This document shows positions 24,011 to 32,611 of a stretch of 64,000 nucleotides of DNA, piece by piece (position 1 is the first letter of the stretch; the number at the start of each line of letters is the position of its first letter). The notes under the pieces were generated by a model that saw only the letters and a program-made list of their open reading frames with translations, ran no database searches and was not told the DNA's origin. The translations under genes were made by a program, and so were the position numbers. This DNA comes from Bog-532 sp963732345 (GTDB taxonomy: Bacteria; Actinomycetota; Actinomycetes; Streptosporangiales; Streptosporangiaceae), in contig CAVSZI010000003.1 of NCBI GenBank assembly GCA_963732345.1, forward strand, positions 62,001 to 126,000. Direction: 5' to 3'.

Positions 24011-26938
24011 ATGCCGCGTCGCGGCGATGACGAAAATGACCTGGACGCCCTGGGAGCGCGGGTGTCCGCCGCGCGGGCGGCGACGCAGGCCCGCGGCGAG
24101 ACGTTCTACCAGGGGCCCAGCGGCGTGCACCTGGCCGCGTTCCCGCCCAAGGAGCGCTGGGACGACTGGGCCGAACTCGACTCAAAGGCCTGGCCTGCCC
24201 GCAAGGAGCGCCGTTACATGCTGGTACCCACCACCTGCTTCAACTGCGAATCCGCGTGCGGGCTGCTCGCCTACGTGGACCGCGACAGCGGCCAGGTCCG
24301 CAAGTTCGAGGGCAACCCCGAGCACCCGGGCTCACGCGGCCGCAACTGCGCCAAGGGACCGGCCACCATCAACCAGGTGACCGACCCCGACCGCATCCTG
24401 TACCCGCTGCGCCGGTCCGGCCCACGCGGCAGCGGCGGCTGGGAGCGGGTCAGCTGGGACGAGGCGCTGGACGCGCTCGCCGCCCGGATCCGCGCCGCGA
24501 TCATCGAGGAGCGGCAGAACGAGATCATGATCCACCTCGGGCGGCCCGGCGAAGACGGCTTCACCGAGCGGGTGCTGGCCAGCTGGGGGGTGGACGGGCA
24601 CAACTCGCACACCAACGTGTGCTCAAGCGGCGGGCGCACCGGCTACCAGTTCTGGATGGGCGCTGATCGGCCAAGCCCGGACCACGCCAACGCGAAAGTC
24701 ATCTACCTCATCAGCGCGCACCTGGAAGCCGGGCACTACTTCAATCCCCATGCGCAACGGATAACCACCGCCCGGTCCCGTGGTGCGAAGGTGATCGTGC
24801 TCGACACCCGGCTGTCCAACACCGCCACCCATGCCGATCACTGGCTGTCCCCGGTGCCGGGCAGCGAGGCGGCCATCAACCTGGCGGTGGCCCAGCACCT
24901 GATCGCCGCCGGCAGATACAACCGGGAGTTCGTCCGCCGGTGGTGGAACTGGGCCGAGTACCTGCAGGCGTGCCACCCGCACGTGCCGGTGACTTTCGAG
25001 GCGTTCGAGGACGTGCTCGGCACGCTCTACGCGGAGTTCACCTTCGAGTACGCGGCCGCCGAGTCGGGCATCGACGCGGCCGTGCTGGCCGAGGTGGCCG
25101 AGACCGTCGCGGGCGCGGGCACCCGGTTCTCCGCGCACGTCTGGCGGTCGGCGGCCGCCGGGAACCTCGGCGGGTGGCAGGTGGCGCGGACCCTGTTCCT
25201 CATCTCGGCGCTGCTCGGGGCGGTCGCCACCGAGGGCGGCACGTTCCCGAACGGGCTGAACAAGTTCGTGCCCAAGCCGATTCACACTCCCCCGCACCCG
25301 GGCCTCTGGCAGGACCTGACCTGGCCGCTAGAGTACCCGCTGGCGCAGAACGAGATGTCGTTCCTGCTCCCGCACTTCCTGAACGAGGGCCGCGGCAAGC
25401 TCGACACCTACTTCATCCGGGTCTACAACCCGGTGTGGACCAACCCGGACGGCCTGTCCTGGATGGAGGTGCTGACCGACCAGAGCAAGATCGGCTGCTT
25501 CGTGGCGCTCACCCCGACCTGGAACGAATCGGCCTACTTCGCCGACTATGTGCTGCCCATGGGGCACGGCCCGGAACGGCACGACACACATTCCTACGAG
25601 CAGTACGACGGCCAGTGGATCGGGTTCCGGCAGCCCGTGCTTCGCGCGGCCCGGGAGCGCCTCGGCGAGACCATCACCGACAGCCGGCAGGTAAACCCCG
25701 GCGAGGTGTGGGAGGAGAACGAGTTCTGGATCGAGCTGTCCTGGCGGATCGACCCGGACGGCTCGCTCGGCATCCGCCAGCACCACGAGTCACGCGCCCG
25801 CCCCGGCGAGAAGCTCACCGTCGACGAGTACTACGGCTGGATGTTCGAGAACTCCGTGCCCGGCCTGCCCGAGCGCGCCGCGGCCGAGGGCCTGACCCCG
25901 CTGCAGTGGATGCGCCGCTACGGCGCCTTCGAGATCACCTCCGGCCAGGGCGCGCTGTATGAGCAGCCGGTCCCACCGGGGGAGCTGGCTGACCTGCATG
26001 TGACCCCGGCAGGGCGCGTCTACACCGGCACAGCGAAACCGTTCAGCCAAAATATCGTGCCCATGGGCACGCCGGAACCGGACGGCGAGGGGCGGCGCCC
26101 GGTGGGGGTGCAGGTGGACGGGACGGTGCGCCGGGGTTTCCCCACCCCGTCCGGGCGACTGGAGTTCTACTCAACCACGCTCGCCGACTGGGGCTGGCCC
26201 GAGCACGCCCTGCCCGGCTACATCAAGAGCCACGTCCATCCGGACAACCTGGCGGCTGACCAGGTGGTCCTGCTGTCCACGTTCCGGCTGCCCACCCAGA
26301 TCCACACCCGGTCCGCCAACGCCAAGTGGCTGGACGAGCTCGCGCACACCAACCCGGTCTGGATCCATCCCAGTGACGCTGGGCGGCTCGGCATCGCGCG
26401 CACCGGCGACCTGGTCCGGGTCGAGACCGCTATCGGCTACTTCGTCGCCAAAGCATGGATCACCGAGGGGATCCGGCCCGGGGTGGTCGCCTGCAGCCAT
26501 CACATGGGACGCTGGCGGCTCGACGGCCAGCCCGGCCAGCGTGCCATGATGGCCACCGTCGACCTGCGCCGCGGCGACGACGGATGGGCCATGCAGCGCC
26601 GGGCATCCGTGGCGCCCTACGCATCCAGTGACCCGGACAGCCAGCGGATCTGGTGGAGCGACACCGGCGTCCACCAGAACCTCACCTTCCCGGTCCATCC
26701 CGACCCGATCTCCGGCATGCACTGCTGGCACCAGGCGGTCACGGTGCGGCCAGCCGGCCCGCGTGATCGCCACGGAGACATCGCGGTCGACACCGGCAAG
26801 GCACGCGCCGTCTACCGGGAATGGCTGCGGCTCACCCGCCCCGCCGGGCACGGGTCGCCAGGCGCGCTGCGCCGGCCGCCCTGGCTGATGCGCCCGCTCA
26901 GGCCCAGTGCCAGCACGTACCGCGTGCCAGCCTCGTGA
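24011..26938 (+). CDS. Molybdopterin oxidoreductase catalytic subunit (DMSO reductase superfamily)
   Basis: The 975-residue protein starts at an ATG with GAGGAGGGG upstream. The N-terminal [4Fe-4S] motif is C76-x2-C79-x3-C83...C113 (CFNCESAC, GRNCAKGP). Then come the molybdopterin domain (WERVSWDEALDALAARIR) and Cys204 in NVCSSGG as a candidate Mo ligand. The C-terminal molydop-binding domain is from about 750 (LLSTFRLPTQIHTRSANAKW, GDLVRVETAIGYFVAKAWI). There is no Tat signal, so the enzyme should face the cytosol, as in SoeA-type sulfite dehydrogenases. Substrate cannot be fixed from sequence. It works with the FeS-NrfD fusion upstream and the chaperone downstream (GTGA overlap). Confidence 0.88.
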   Translation: MPRRGDDENDLDALGARVSAARAATQARGETFYQGPSGVHLAAFPPKERWDDWAELDSKAWPARKERRYMLVPTTCFNCESACGLLAYVDRDSGQVRKFEGNPEHPGSRGRNCAKGPATINQVTDPDRILYPLRRSGPRGSGGWERVSWDEALDALAARIRAAIIEERQNEIMIHLGRPGEDGFTERVLASWGVDGHNSHTNVCSSGGRTGYQFWMGADRPSPDHANAKVIYLISAHLEAGHYFNPHAQRITTARSRGAKVIVLDTRLSNTATHADHWLSPVPGSEAAINLAVAQHLIAAGRYNREFVRRWWNWAEYLQACHPHVPVTFEAFEDVLGTLYAEFTFEYAAAESGIDAAVLAEVAETVAGAGTRFSAHVWRSAAAGNLGGWQVARTLFLISALLGAVATEGGTFPNGLNKFVPKPIHTPPHPGLWQDLTWPLEYPLAQNEMSFLLPHFLNEGRGKLDTYFIRVYNPVWTNPDGLSWMEVLTDQSKIGCFVALTPTWNESAYFADYVLPMGHGPERHDTHSYEQYDGQWIGFRQPVLRAARERLGETITDSRQVNPGEVWEENEFWIELSWRIDPDGSLGIRQHHESRARPGEKLTVDEYYGWMFENSVPGLPERAAAEGLTPLQWMRRYGAFEITSGQGALYEQPVPPGELADLHVTPAGRVYTGTAKPFSQNIVPMGTPEPDGEGRRPVGVQVDGTVRRGFPTPSGRLEFYSTTLADWGWPEHALPGYIKSHVHPDNLAADQVVLLSTFRLPTQIHTRSANAKWLDELAHTNPVWIHPSDAGRLGIARTGDLVRVETAIGYFVAKAWITEGIRPGVVACSHHMGRWRLDGQPGQRAMMATVDLRRGDDGWAMQRRASVAPYASSDPDSQRIWWSDTGVHQNLTFPVHPDPISGMHCWHQAVTVRPAGPRDRHGDIAVDTGKARAVYREWLRLTRPAGHGSPGALRRPPWLMRPLRPSASTYRVPAS

Positions 26939-27852
26939 CCACCAGCCGAATGGCCGCCGGCCCAACAGGCGCCAGCCCCGGGAGTTCCGCCCCGGAACTG
27001 CTTCGCGCGCTTGGGTCCGTGGCTACCAGCCCGCCACCCTTTTGCCACCCCGTAACAGAGAGCCTCGGGCTGGCCGCGCCGACCTCGGCCGAGCACACCG
27101 GCGTATTCGTCCTCGCCGCGCCCCCGCACGCCGCCATCCACCTCGGCGAGCACGGCAAGCTCGGCGGCGAGGGCCTGGACCGGGTGGCCGGGTACTGGCG
27201 GGCCATCGGCCTGCACCCGCCGCAGGACGCGGATCATCTCGGCGCACTGCTCATGCTGTACGCGGAACTCAGCGACGCGGAGACGGCGGCGCGCCGCGAC
27301 GCGACCTGTGACCAGCTGCGGCATGCCCGCGAGGCGCTGCTTTTCGAGCACCTGTGGTCGTGGGCGCCCGGCTATCTCACGGCAGTCACCAGCCTGGGCG
27401 CGCCGTCGCTGGCCGCGTGGGCGCAGCTCACGATCTCCGCCCTCGGCCGGGAAGCGAGGCGGGCGGCGCCCCCGCGCGCCCTTCCCCTCGCGCTGCGCAT
27501 GGCCCCAGTTCCGATGACGGCCGCGGACAGCCGCGACCAGTTGCTCGACGCGCTGGTCGCACCGGTGCGGTCCGGCGTCCTGCTCACCGGTGCCGACCTG
27601 CGCGAGGCCGCCGTGGCGGCGAGCCTGGGGTACCGCGTGGGCGAGCGGCGTTACACGCTGCGGGCGATGCTCGACCAGGACGCCGGCGCGACGCTGGGCT
27701 GGCTGGGCAGCCACGCCGACCGCTGGGCGGCGCTGCACTCCGCCCAGCAGCCCGTCGGAGGACACGATCCCCGGCACTGGTGGGCACGGCGGGCCGCGCG
27801 CAGTGCCCGCACCCTGCGTCGGCTGCAAACCTCGCTTGTCGCGGCTGGCTAA
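26935..27852 (+). CDS. TorD/DmsD-like molybdoenzyme chaperone
   Basis: The GTG at 26935 overlaps the stop of the oxidoreductase gene. The 305-residue protein has the all-helical TorD-type pattern: an acidic/hydrophobic middle with DADHLGALLMLYAELSDAET, then AREALLFEHLWSWAPGYLTA, which corresponds to the family motif around E..HL..W.P. These proteins hold the catalytic subunit open for cofactor insertion and check assembly. The N-terminal about 30 residues and the C-terminal about 100 residues extend beyond the usual roughly 200-residue family length. The C-terminal part (SGVLLTGADLREAAVAASLG) resembles a small DNA-binding-like fold but this is uncertain. It is the last gene of the operon. Confidence 0.75.
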   Translation: MTTSRMAAGPTGASPGSSAPELLRALGSVATSPPPFCHPVTESLGLAAPTSAEHTGVFVLAAPPHAAIHLGEHGKLGGEGLDRVAGYWRAIGLHPPQDADHLGALLMLYAELSDAETAARRDATCDQLRHAREALLFEHLWSWAPGYLTAVTSLGAPSLAAWAQLTISALGREARRAAPPRALPLALRMAPVPMTAADSRDQLLDALVAPVRSGVLLTGADLREAAVAASLGYRVGERRYTLRAMLDQDAGATLGWLGSHADRWAALHSAQQPVGGHDPRHWWARRAARSARTLRRLQTSLVAAG

Positions 27853-27902
27853 GGCGGGCCCGGTCGCTGCCGAGCAAGCTGATAGTCCGACGTCAAGATG
27901 GA

Positions 27903-28369
27903 CTTGACGGTCAAGGGGTGATCGAGCTGGCGTCGTCGCCCGGCTACCGTGGCCGCTTTTTGGCCGCACAACGACGCTCAACGTCGCCGCCTCCTGCGCA
28001 CCAGTCAGTACCGTTTAGGCAGTTCAGCAGTGGAATGGGCAGGTGGCGGGTGCGGGTGACGCACTGAGGTGATCGCAGCGATTTTCAACTGATATAGCCG
28101 TGCTCGAAATGGGTAAGGATGAGCGCGGCGCGGGCGATGTCGCCGATCTTGCCCGGGCTGGCGGTGATGTCCTGGAGGGTGCGCCAGCGCTGGGTGACGA
28201 GGGCGAATCCGCGTTCGCCGAGGCAGCGCAGGGACCGGAGCATGGCGTTGCGGGTACGGTTGCCGATATCGAGGTCCCGCCCGTCTGCGGGTTGCTTGAC
28301 CGGGATCCGTCAGCGTGAAGGATGATCGTACGATCACTGGCGTCGAGGTCGATCACCCCTGGGTCAAGC
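27903..28369. mobile_element. Truncated IS5-like element with imperfect terminal inverted repeats
   Basis: AGGGGTGATCGA (27914-27925) and its reverse complement (28349-28360), extended outward by CTTGAC on both sides, bound about 450 bp. Inside, the minus strand encodes the end of a DDE transposase: DIGNRTRNAMLRSLRCLGER, GFALVTQRWRTLQDITASPG and KIGDIARAALILTHFEHGYIS, stop at 28085. Only the C-terminal about 70 residues remain, so an internal deletion has left a non-autonomous MITE-like derivative. A related fragment lies at 10451-10548. Confidence 0.65.
28085..28300 (-). pseudogene. DDE transposase C-terminal remnant (IS5-like, HARBI1/DDE_4 type)
   Basis: The TGA at 28085 ends the block GNRTRNAMLRSLRCLGERGF, ALVTQRWRTLQDIT, GDIARAALILTHFEHGY. 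This is the conserved tail of many actinobacterial DDE endonuclease transposases, with the catalytic Glu expected near LGERGFAL. No N-terminal part or start codon is present. It sits inside the IR-bounded fragment 27903-28369. Confidence 0.7.
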
Positions 28370-28589
28370 CCAGATTACTTACGTCTTTTCAGACTGCCCG
28401 GGTCGGCGCAGGCTTGGGTGAGGTACCCGGCCATGAGAGTAAGTAGTCTGCGTGTGCGCCCGGCCGTCCCTGTCATGTCCCGGGGGTGATCGGATCGACC
28501 TTGGTGAGAAAACCTCAATGCGCCGGGCTCGTGCCCTGACTACCGCCCAGCCCATTCCCGGCGCCGCTTCTTTTTCCTTGGAGCCTGAC

Positions 28590-29201
28590 GTGGATATCAC
28601 AGTTCCCAACATCGGCCACTTCGTCGACGTGCTGGTCATCGAGGTGCATGTGACCGCCGGCGACGTCGTAGCCGCCGAGGATCCGCTCATCACGCTGGAG
28701 TCCGACAAGGCCACGCTGGACGTTCCCGCGCCGGTCGCGGGAACAGTCGGCGAAGTCGCCACCCGGGTCGGTGACCGGGTATCCGCAGGGGACCTCATCC
28801 TGCGGCTCGACGCCGAGCCGGGGTCCGGCGGCCCAGCGGCCGCGCCGGTAAAGGAGCGCGTCACCGAGGACGCGGCCTCCGCGCCGACGGAGCCACCGGG
28901 CTACGGCTCGCCTAGCGGGATTTACGAGGTCATCGAGGTCGCAGTCCCCGATATCGGCCATTTCATCGACGTGCCAGTGATCGAGGTACATGTGGCCGCC
29001 GGTGACGTGGTAAACGGCAAGGACCCGCTGATCACCCTGGAGTCCGACAAGGCCACGTTGGACATCCCGGCGCCCGTGGCCGGAACCGTCGCCGCCGTCC
29101 GGGTCGCCGTAGGCGACAACGTCTCCGCCGGCCATGTCATTGCCGACCTGCGCACAGGCCGGCAACCAGTGCCCGGGCAGCCGCAGCAGCAAGCACCGTA
29201 G
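28590..29201 (+). CDS. Stand-alone protein with two biotinyl/lipoyl domains
   Basis: GTG at 28590 was chosen because GGAG lies about 8 nt upstream; an ATG at 28518 would add 24 residues. The 203-residue protein consists of two homologous E2-type lipoyl domains (about 1-75 and 115-190). Each has an ESDKATLD hairpin turn with the modifiable Lys (Lys40 and Lys154), joined by an Ala/Pro/Gly/Glu linker. No peripheral-subunit-binding or acyltransferase domain follows and no 2-oxoacid dehydrogenase genes are nearby. It may be a free lipoyl carrier. Lipoyl carrier proteins act in sulfur oxidation (LbpA), but those resemble GcvH rather than E2, so that link is inference only. Confidence 0.8.
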   Translation: MDITVPNIGHFVDVLVIEVHVTAGDVVAAEDPLITLESDKATLDVPAPVAGTVGEVATRVGDRVSAGDLILRLDAEPGSGGPAAAPVKERVTEDAASAPTEPPGYGSPSGIYEVIEVAVPDIGHFIDVPVIEVHVAAGDVVNGKDPLITLESDKATLDIPAPVAGTVAAVRVAVGDNVSAGHVIADLRTGRQPVPGQPQQQAP

Positions 29202-30260
29202 CCGCGCCCGGCCCGGCGGTCGGCCGCCGGGCCGCGCCGCGCCACTTAGCGGCCGTGCCACCGTGTGCCGTTACTCTTTGCGCAGCCCGCGAGCGCGCAG
29301 CACCAATGCGCCGGAGTCGTTCATGACCGGTCCTTCCGGGGGGGCCAGTTCCGTTCGCAGGCCTCCAGCCAGCGCAGGTGCGAATCCGGTTCGCTTTGTC
29401 CATGGCCTCACCGAATACGGGCTCGCCTGTGGATAACTGCGTATCGCCCTGTGGATCACGGAAGGTCCGCGACCTGGCATGACCCTGTGTCCCGCCGGCT
29501 ATCCACTTTTCCACAGCAACGCTCGTCCACAGCTGTGGAGGAGTCGACCAGCGTGTTTACCTAAACCATCCACAGGCCTATCCACAGGACGTTAACCTGG
29601 CCAGGCCCAGGGTCGGCGTGATAGGAGCAAGCTCTCATGCTGGCCCTGGGTCCTTGTTTCGAGGATGCGCTCGTCGAATTAGTCGTCCGAGATGATCGCA
29701 GGCTCCCCGGATCGCACGCCGAGGTCACGTCGCTGAGCCCGGGCCGGTCGGCCGCATGAACGGCCGATAGCGTTGCACCGTGGCGGTGCGGGCCCGCTTC
29801 GGCGAAGCGGGCTGATGTCGATGCCGCACTCCCGGTGTTCGAGCGGTCGAACTTGGCGCGCCGTCACGGTGTTTGGCCGAACCGGCCGGCTCGTGTCGAG
29901 CGCATGAGGGCCCACCTACGCGGCCCGCCTCCTGGTTTCTCGTAGCGCACCAGGGGACTGGCGATGGTCGGGATGGTGTCGGCAACGCTCGCACCGCCTA
30001 TACCGGAGCCGAGGCTTTGCGCCAACGGGCCGAACCGCGGACGGTGCGGGCGAGTGGGCGCGAACGCTGACCAACAGGATTGCATCGCCACATTCATCCG
30101 TGGTGGGTGATGTCCGGCTGCCTCGGTCGGCTCAGACTGGCAGCCTGAAGATCAGCCACCCTTCACCCGCGCCGATTCGCTGTACTTCACGGTCATCACG
30201 TTCAGCACCGTGGGCCAGAGGGACATCACACGAACGGGACAGCCCGGGGGCGGCGGCGCG
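29202..30260. other. Gene-free region of about 1 kb
   Basis: No convincing gene is found. It holds a DnaA-box-like cluster (29428-29586) and, on the minus strand near 29280-29325, the short peptide MNDSGALVLRARGLRKE, which could be the first residues of a lost gene. The part 29600-30250 shows open frames without motifs. The YccF promoter should lie at its right end. Confidence 0.45.
29428..29586. other. Cluster of DnaA-box-like sites
   Basis: Within 160 bp there are a perfect DnaA box (TTATCCACA on the minus strand, 29428-29436) and several close variants: TGATCCACA (minus, 29450), TTTTCCACA (29507), TCGTCCACA (29523), CCATCCACA (29566) and CTATCCACA (29578), plus weaker CTATCCACT (29499) and TCCTCCACA (minus, 29534). 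Such density is not expected by chance in this GC-rich DNA. There is no dnaA, dnaN or repA gene nearby, so this may be a DnaA-titration or reactivation locus, or the origin of an integrated element. Confidence 0.6.
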
Positions 30261-30668
30261 ATGAGAATTATTCTTAACCTGATCTGGCTCGTGCTCTGCG
30301 GGATCTGGATGTCTATCGCCTATGCGGTGGCCGGACTGCTCTGCTTCCTCCTGTTCTTCCTGGTCGTCACGATCCCGTTTGGGATTGCCGCGTTCCGGAT
30401 CGCCAACTATGTGCTGTGGCCATTCGGCCGCGACATCGCCCCGCGCAGGGGAGGGATGGGCGTCGGCGCCCTGATCGGCAACATCATCTGGGTCATCCTG
30501 TTTGGCTGGGAGCTGGCGATCGGCCACTTGGTGGCCGGGATCCTGCTGTGCCTGACGATCATCGGCATCCCGCTGGGGCTCGCCAACTTCAAGATCATCC
30601 CTGTGTCTCTCATACCGCTGGGGGTACGGATAGTTCCTTCCGGCGAGTCGTCACCGAACGACCGCTGA
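30261..30668 (+). CDS. YccF family inner-membrane protein
   Basis: The 135-residue protein starts at the ATG at 30261 (MRIILNLIWLVLCGIWMSIA). It has two repeats of a YccF-type module, each with a pair of hydrophobic helices and a P/G-rich turn: FLVVTIPFGIAAFRIANYVL WPFGR and CLTIIGIPLGLANFKIIPVS. The family is widespread and of unknown function. The upstream ATG at 30210 adds a Gly-rich tail and has no better ribosome binding site. It is monocistronic. Confidence 0.88.
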   Translation: MRIILNLIWLVLCGIWMSIAYAVAGLLCFLLFFLVVTIPFGIAAFRIANYVLWPFGRDIAPRRGGMGVGALIGNIIWVILFGWELAIGHLVAGILLCLTIIGIPLGLANFKIIPVSLIPLGVRIVPSGESSPNDR

Positions 30669-30827
30669 CCCGGGCCCAGATGCCGCCCGAGGACCATAGC
30701 CCCGCGCAACATCGTCAGGACCGCGCGATCTCATCGGCACCAACGGTCGGCAGTTCGGAGGGCAGATGGCGGCCAGGCGGCACTTGGTGACGGTGTGATG
30801 GCGCTGCAGCAGGGGTAGCACGCACCG

Positions 30828-31175
30828 CTAGGGGTTTCCGGCCGCCTGTTCCTTCGCGGCGATGCCGGCGAGGCGGGTGAGGGACTGGCGGATGACCTCG
30901 CGCTGGGCGTCGACGCGATGGGCCTCCCGTTCGGGAATCCTGACATGAACCGATATCTGCGTGCCGGTTCCGGACGGGCTCAGCCGCCAGTCGAAGCGCA
31001 GGTCGGAAACGAGGCACGAGATCTTCACACTGCCGTTGTCCCGGCTGGTCTCCAGCGTCTGCGGCATCGGGAAGTCCGGGTAGCCCGCCGGGAACATCGT
31101 GTAGCCGCGGTTGCTGTCGTCGGTCTCGACCGAGCCGACGCCGGCCCACCATTCGGGGAAGCGGGCCGGGTCATA
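30828..31175 (-). pseudogene. SRPBCC (polyketide cyclase-like) protein lacking its N-terminus
   Basis: The minus frame contains WKLLYDPARFPEWWAGVGSV, then YPDFPMPQTLETSRDNGSVK, SCLVSDLRFDWRLSPSGTGT and a C-terminal helix (EVIRQSLTRLAGIAAKEQ). This is the START-like SRPBCC fold from its first helix onward. The expected first strand and start codon are missing: the sequence upstream merges into the divergent SnoaL-cupin gene. A start at the internal ATG 31097 would give a domain too short to fold, so I consider it truncated. Confidence 0.6.
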
Positions 31176-31192
31176 GAGCAGTTTCCAGCCAG

Positions 31193-31873
31193 ATGACCAG
31201 CCAGAGGTTCGATGCCGGGGCGCTGCGCCACGGTATCGAGGAGCGCGACGCGGCGACGCTGCTCGCCCTGTACGCCGAAGACGCCGAACTGCAGGTCGTC
31301 GACCGTAATGACCAGCCTGGCCACCCCAGGATCGTTCGCGGCCGGGACGCGATCGGCGAGTACTTCGCCGATGTGTGCGGCCGGGACATGACGCACACGA
31401 TCGAGCGGCTAGTGGTCGGCGATGACGGGGCCGCGTTCGTGCAGGCGTGCCGGTACCCGAGCGGTGCTCAGGTGCGGTGCATCGCCGTGCTGGACCTGAA
31501 GGACGGCCTGATCACCCGCCAGTCCGGGGTGCAGGCCTGGGACGCCAAGGCGGATGAGGTCCGCGAATTTACCCGGGGCAGGCTCGAACTCCTGCGCATC
31601 GGCGGCAGCGACATCGGTCGGCTGGTCCTCGAGCCGGGCTGGCGCTGGTCCGAGGACGTCAAGCCGCTCGCGGGCACGGAACTGTGCGAGGCGCCGCACT
31701 TCCAGTACCACGTCAGCGGGACGCTGCGGATCGAGACAGCGGACGGCAACAGCTTCGACGCCACTCCCGGCCAGGTGACGGCGCTGCCGTCCGGTCACGA
31801 CGCCTGGGTCGTCGGCGACGAGCCTGTCGTCATCGTCGACTGGTGGGGGGCCAGCAACTACGCAAAAGCCTGA
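31193..31873 (+). CDS. SnoaL-like/cupin two-domain protein
   Basis: The 226-residue protein combines two small beta domains. Residues 1-115 form a nuclear transport factor 2/SnoaL-like barrel (ALRHGIEERDAATLLALYAE, IVRGRDAIGEYF, RQSGVQAWD). Residues about 120-226 form a cupin (LEPGWRWSEDVKPLAGTELC, PHFQYHVSGTLRIETADG, ALPSGHDAWVVGDEPVVIVD) with His residues in PHFQYHVSG suited to metal binding. Both are usually separate proteins. The substrate is unknown. It is divergent from the broken SRPBCC gene. Confidence 0.8.
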   Translation: MTSQRFDAGALRHGIEERDAATLLALYAEDAELQVVDRNDQPGHPRIVRGRDAIGEYFADVCGRDMTHTIERLVVGDDGAAFVQACRYPSGAQVRCIAVLDLKDGLITRQSGVQAWDAKADEVREFTRGRLELLRIGGSDIGRLVLEPGWRWSEDVKPLAGTELCEAPHFQYHVSGTLRIETADGNSFDATPGQVTALPSGHDAWVVGDEPVVIVDWWGASNYAKA

Positions 31874-31884
31874 GCGGCGCATAT

Positions 31885-32075
31885 GGGTGAACGGGCGGGC
31901 AGGCTCCGCGCGGGCGCACCGGCTGATGAGCCTGTGCCGCGGTGGCGGCCCGGTCAGCGCGCCGTGCCGGGCGTCGCGACGGGTCGCTTCCTCGCGGACC
32001 CGGGTCATCAGGAAGATGTTGTCGTCGATACCGAGCGCGACCAGGAACACGACCGGTCCGGGGGTTAGTGTTTTG
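31885..32075 (-). pseudogene. Fragment of an MMPL/RND-type membrane transporter
   Basis: On the minus strand the peptide VVFLVALGIDDNIFLMTRVR and EEATRRDARHGALTG matches the conserved transmembrane segment and loop of MMPL proteins (GxD in a membrane helix, then ..R..EE...G....A). About 40 residues are recognisable, after which the frame degenerates. No other part of the gene, normally over 700 codons, is present. Confidence 0.6.
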
Positions 32076-32113
32076 CCGTTCCCGTGGTCCGGTCGGACAC
32101 GATGAGGTGGGCA

Positions 32114-32611
32114 ATGGCAGCGACGGCGATCTCGTTCGAAACGGTCCCGATAGAGAAGCCCGACGATGTGAACGTGATCGTCGGCCAGGCTCACTTCATC
32201 AAGACGGTGGAGGACCTGCACGAAACGCTGGCCGGGGTGAGCACGCATCTGCGGTTCGGCATCGCCTTCTGCGAGGCCTCGGGAGCCCGGCTGGTCCGCC
32301 GGTCGGGCAACGAGCCCGATCTGGTCAGCCTCGCCGTGCGGAACGCGCAGGCGATCGGGGCCGGTCATGCCTTCGTGATCGTGCTGCGGGGAGGCTTCCC
32401 GGTCAGCGTCATGAACCAGGTCAAGGCCGTGCCGGAGGTGTGCGCGGTGTTCTGTGCCACGGCCAACCCGGTAGAAATCCTGGTCGCCACCGCCGGTGCT
32501 GGCCGCGGTGTCGCCGGAGTAATTGATGGCCTGCCCCCGGTCGGCGTGGAGACGGATGCCGACGCGGCCGCGCGGCACCGTTTGCTGCGGGAACTGGGCT
32601 ACAAGCTCTGA
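32114..32611 (+). CDS. Adenosine-specific kinase family protein
   Basis: The ATG at 32114 follows GAGGTGG. The 165-residue protein spans the whole family: ISFETVPIEKPDDVNVIVGQ, AHFIKTVEDLHETLAGVSTH, FGIAFCEASGARLVRRSGNE, HAFVIVLRGGFPVSVMNQVK and VCAVFCATANPVEILVATAG. Structures of archaeal and bacterial homologues bind adenosine and gave the family its name; the physiological role is uncertain. The gene is complete and stands alone, and its 3' half overlaps an antisense ORF (32421-32903). Confidence 0.9.
   Translation: MAATAISFETVPIEKPDDVNVIVGQAHFIKTVEDLHETLAGVSTHLRFGIAFCEASGARLVRRSGNEPDLVSLAVRNAQAIGAGHAFVIVLRGGFPVSVMNQVKAVPEVCAVFCATANPVEILVATAGAGRGVAGVIDGLPPVGVETDADAAARHRLLRELGYKL

Noticed and set aside
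28324..28335. GATCGTACGATC palindrome as a regulator site
   Set aside because: It lies inside the IS remnant near its inverted repeat and has no promoter beside it; chance or element-related.
29428..29586. Chromosomal oriC
   Set aside because: DnaA boxes alone are not enough; the usual dnaA, dnaN, rpmH or gidB genes are absent.
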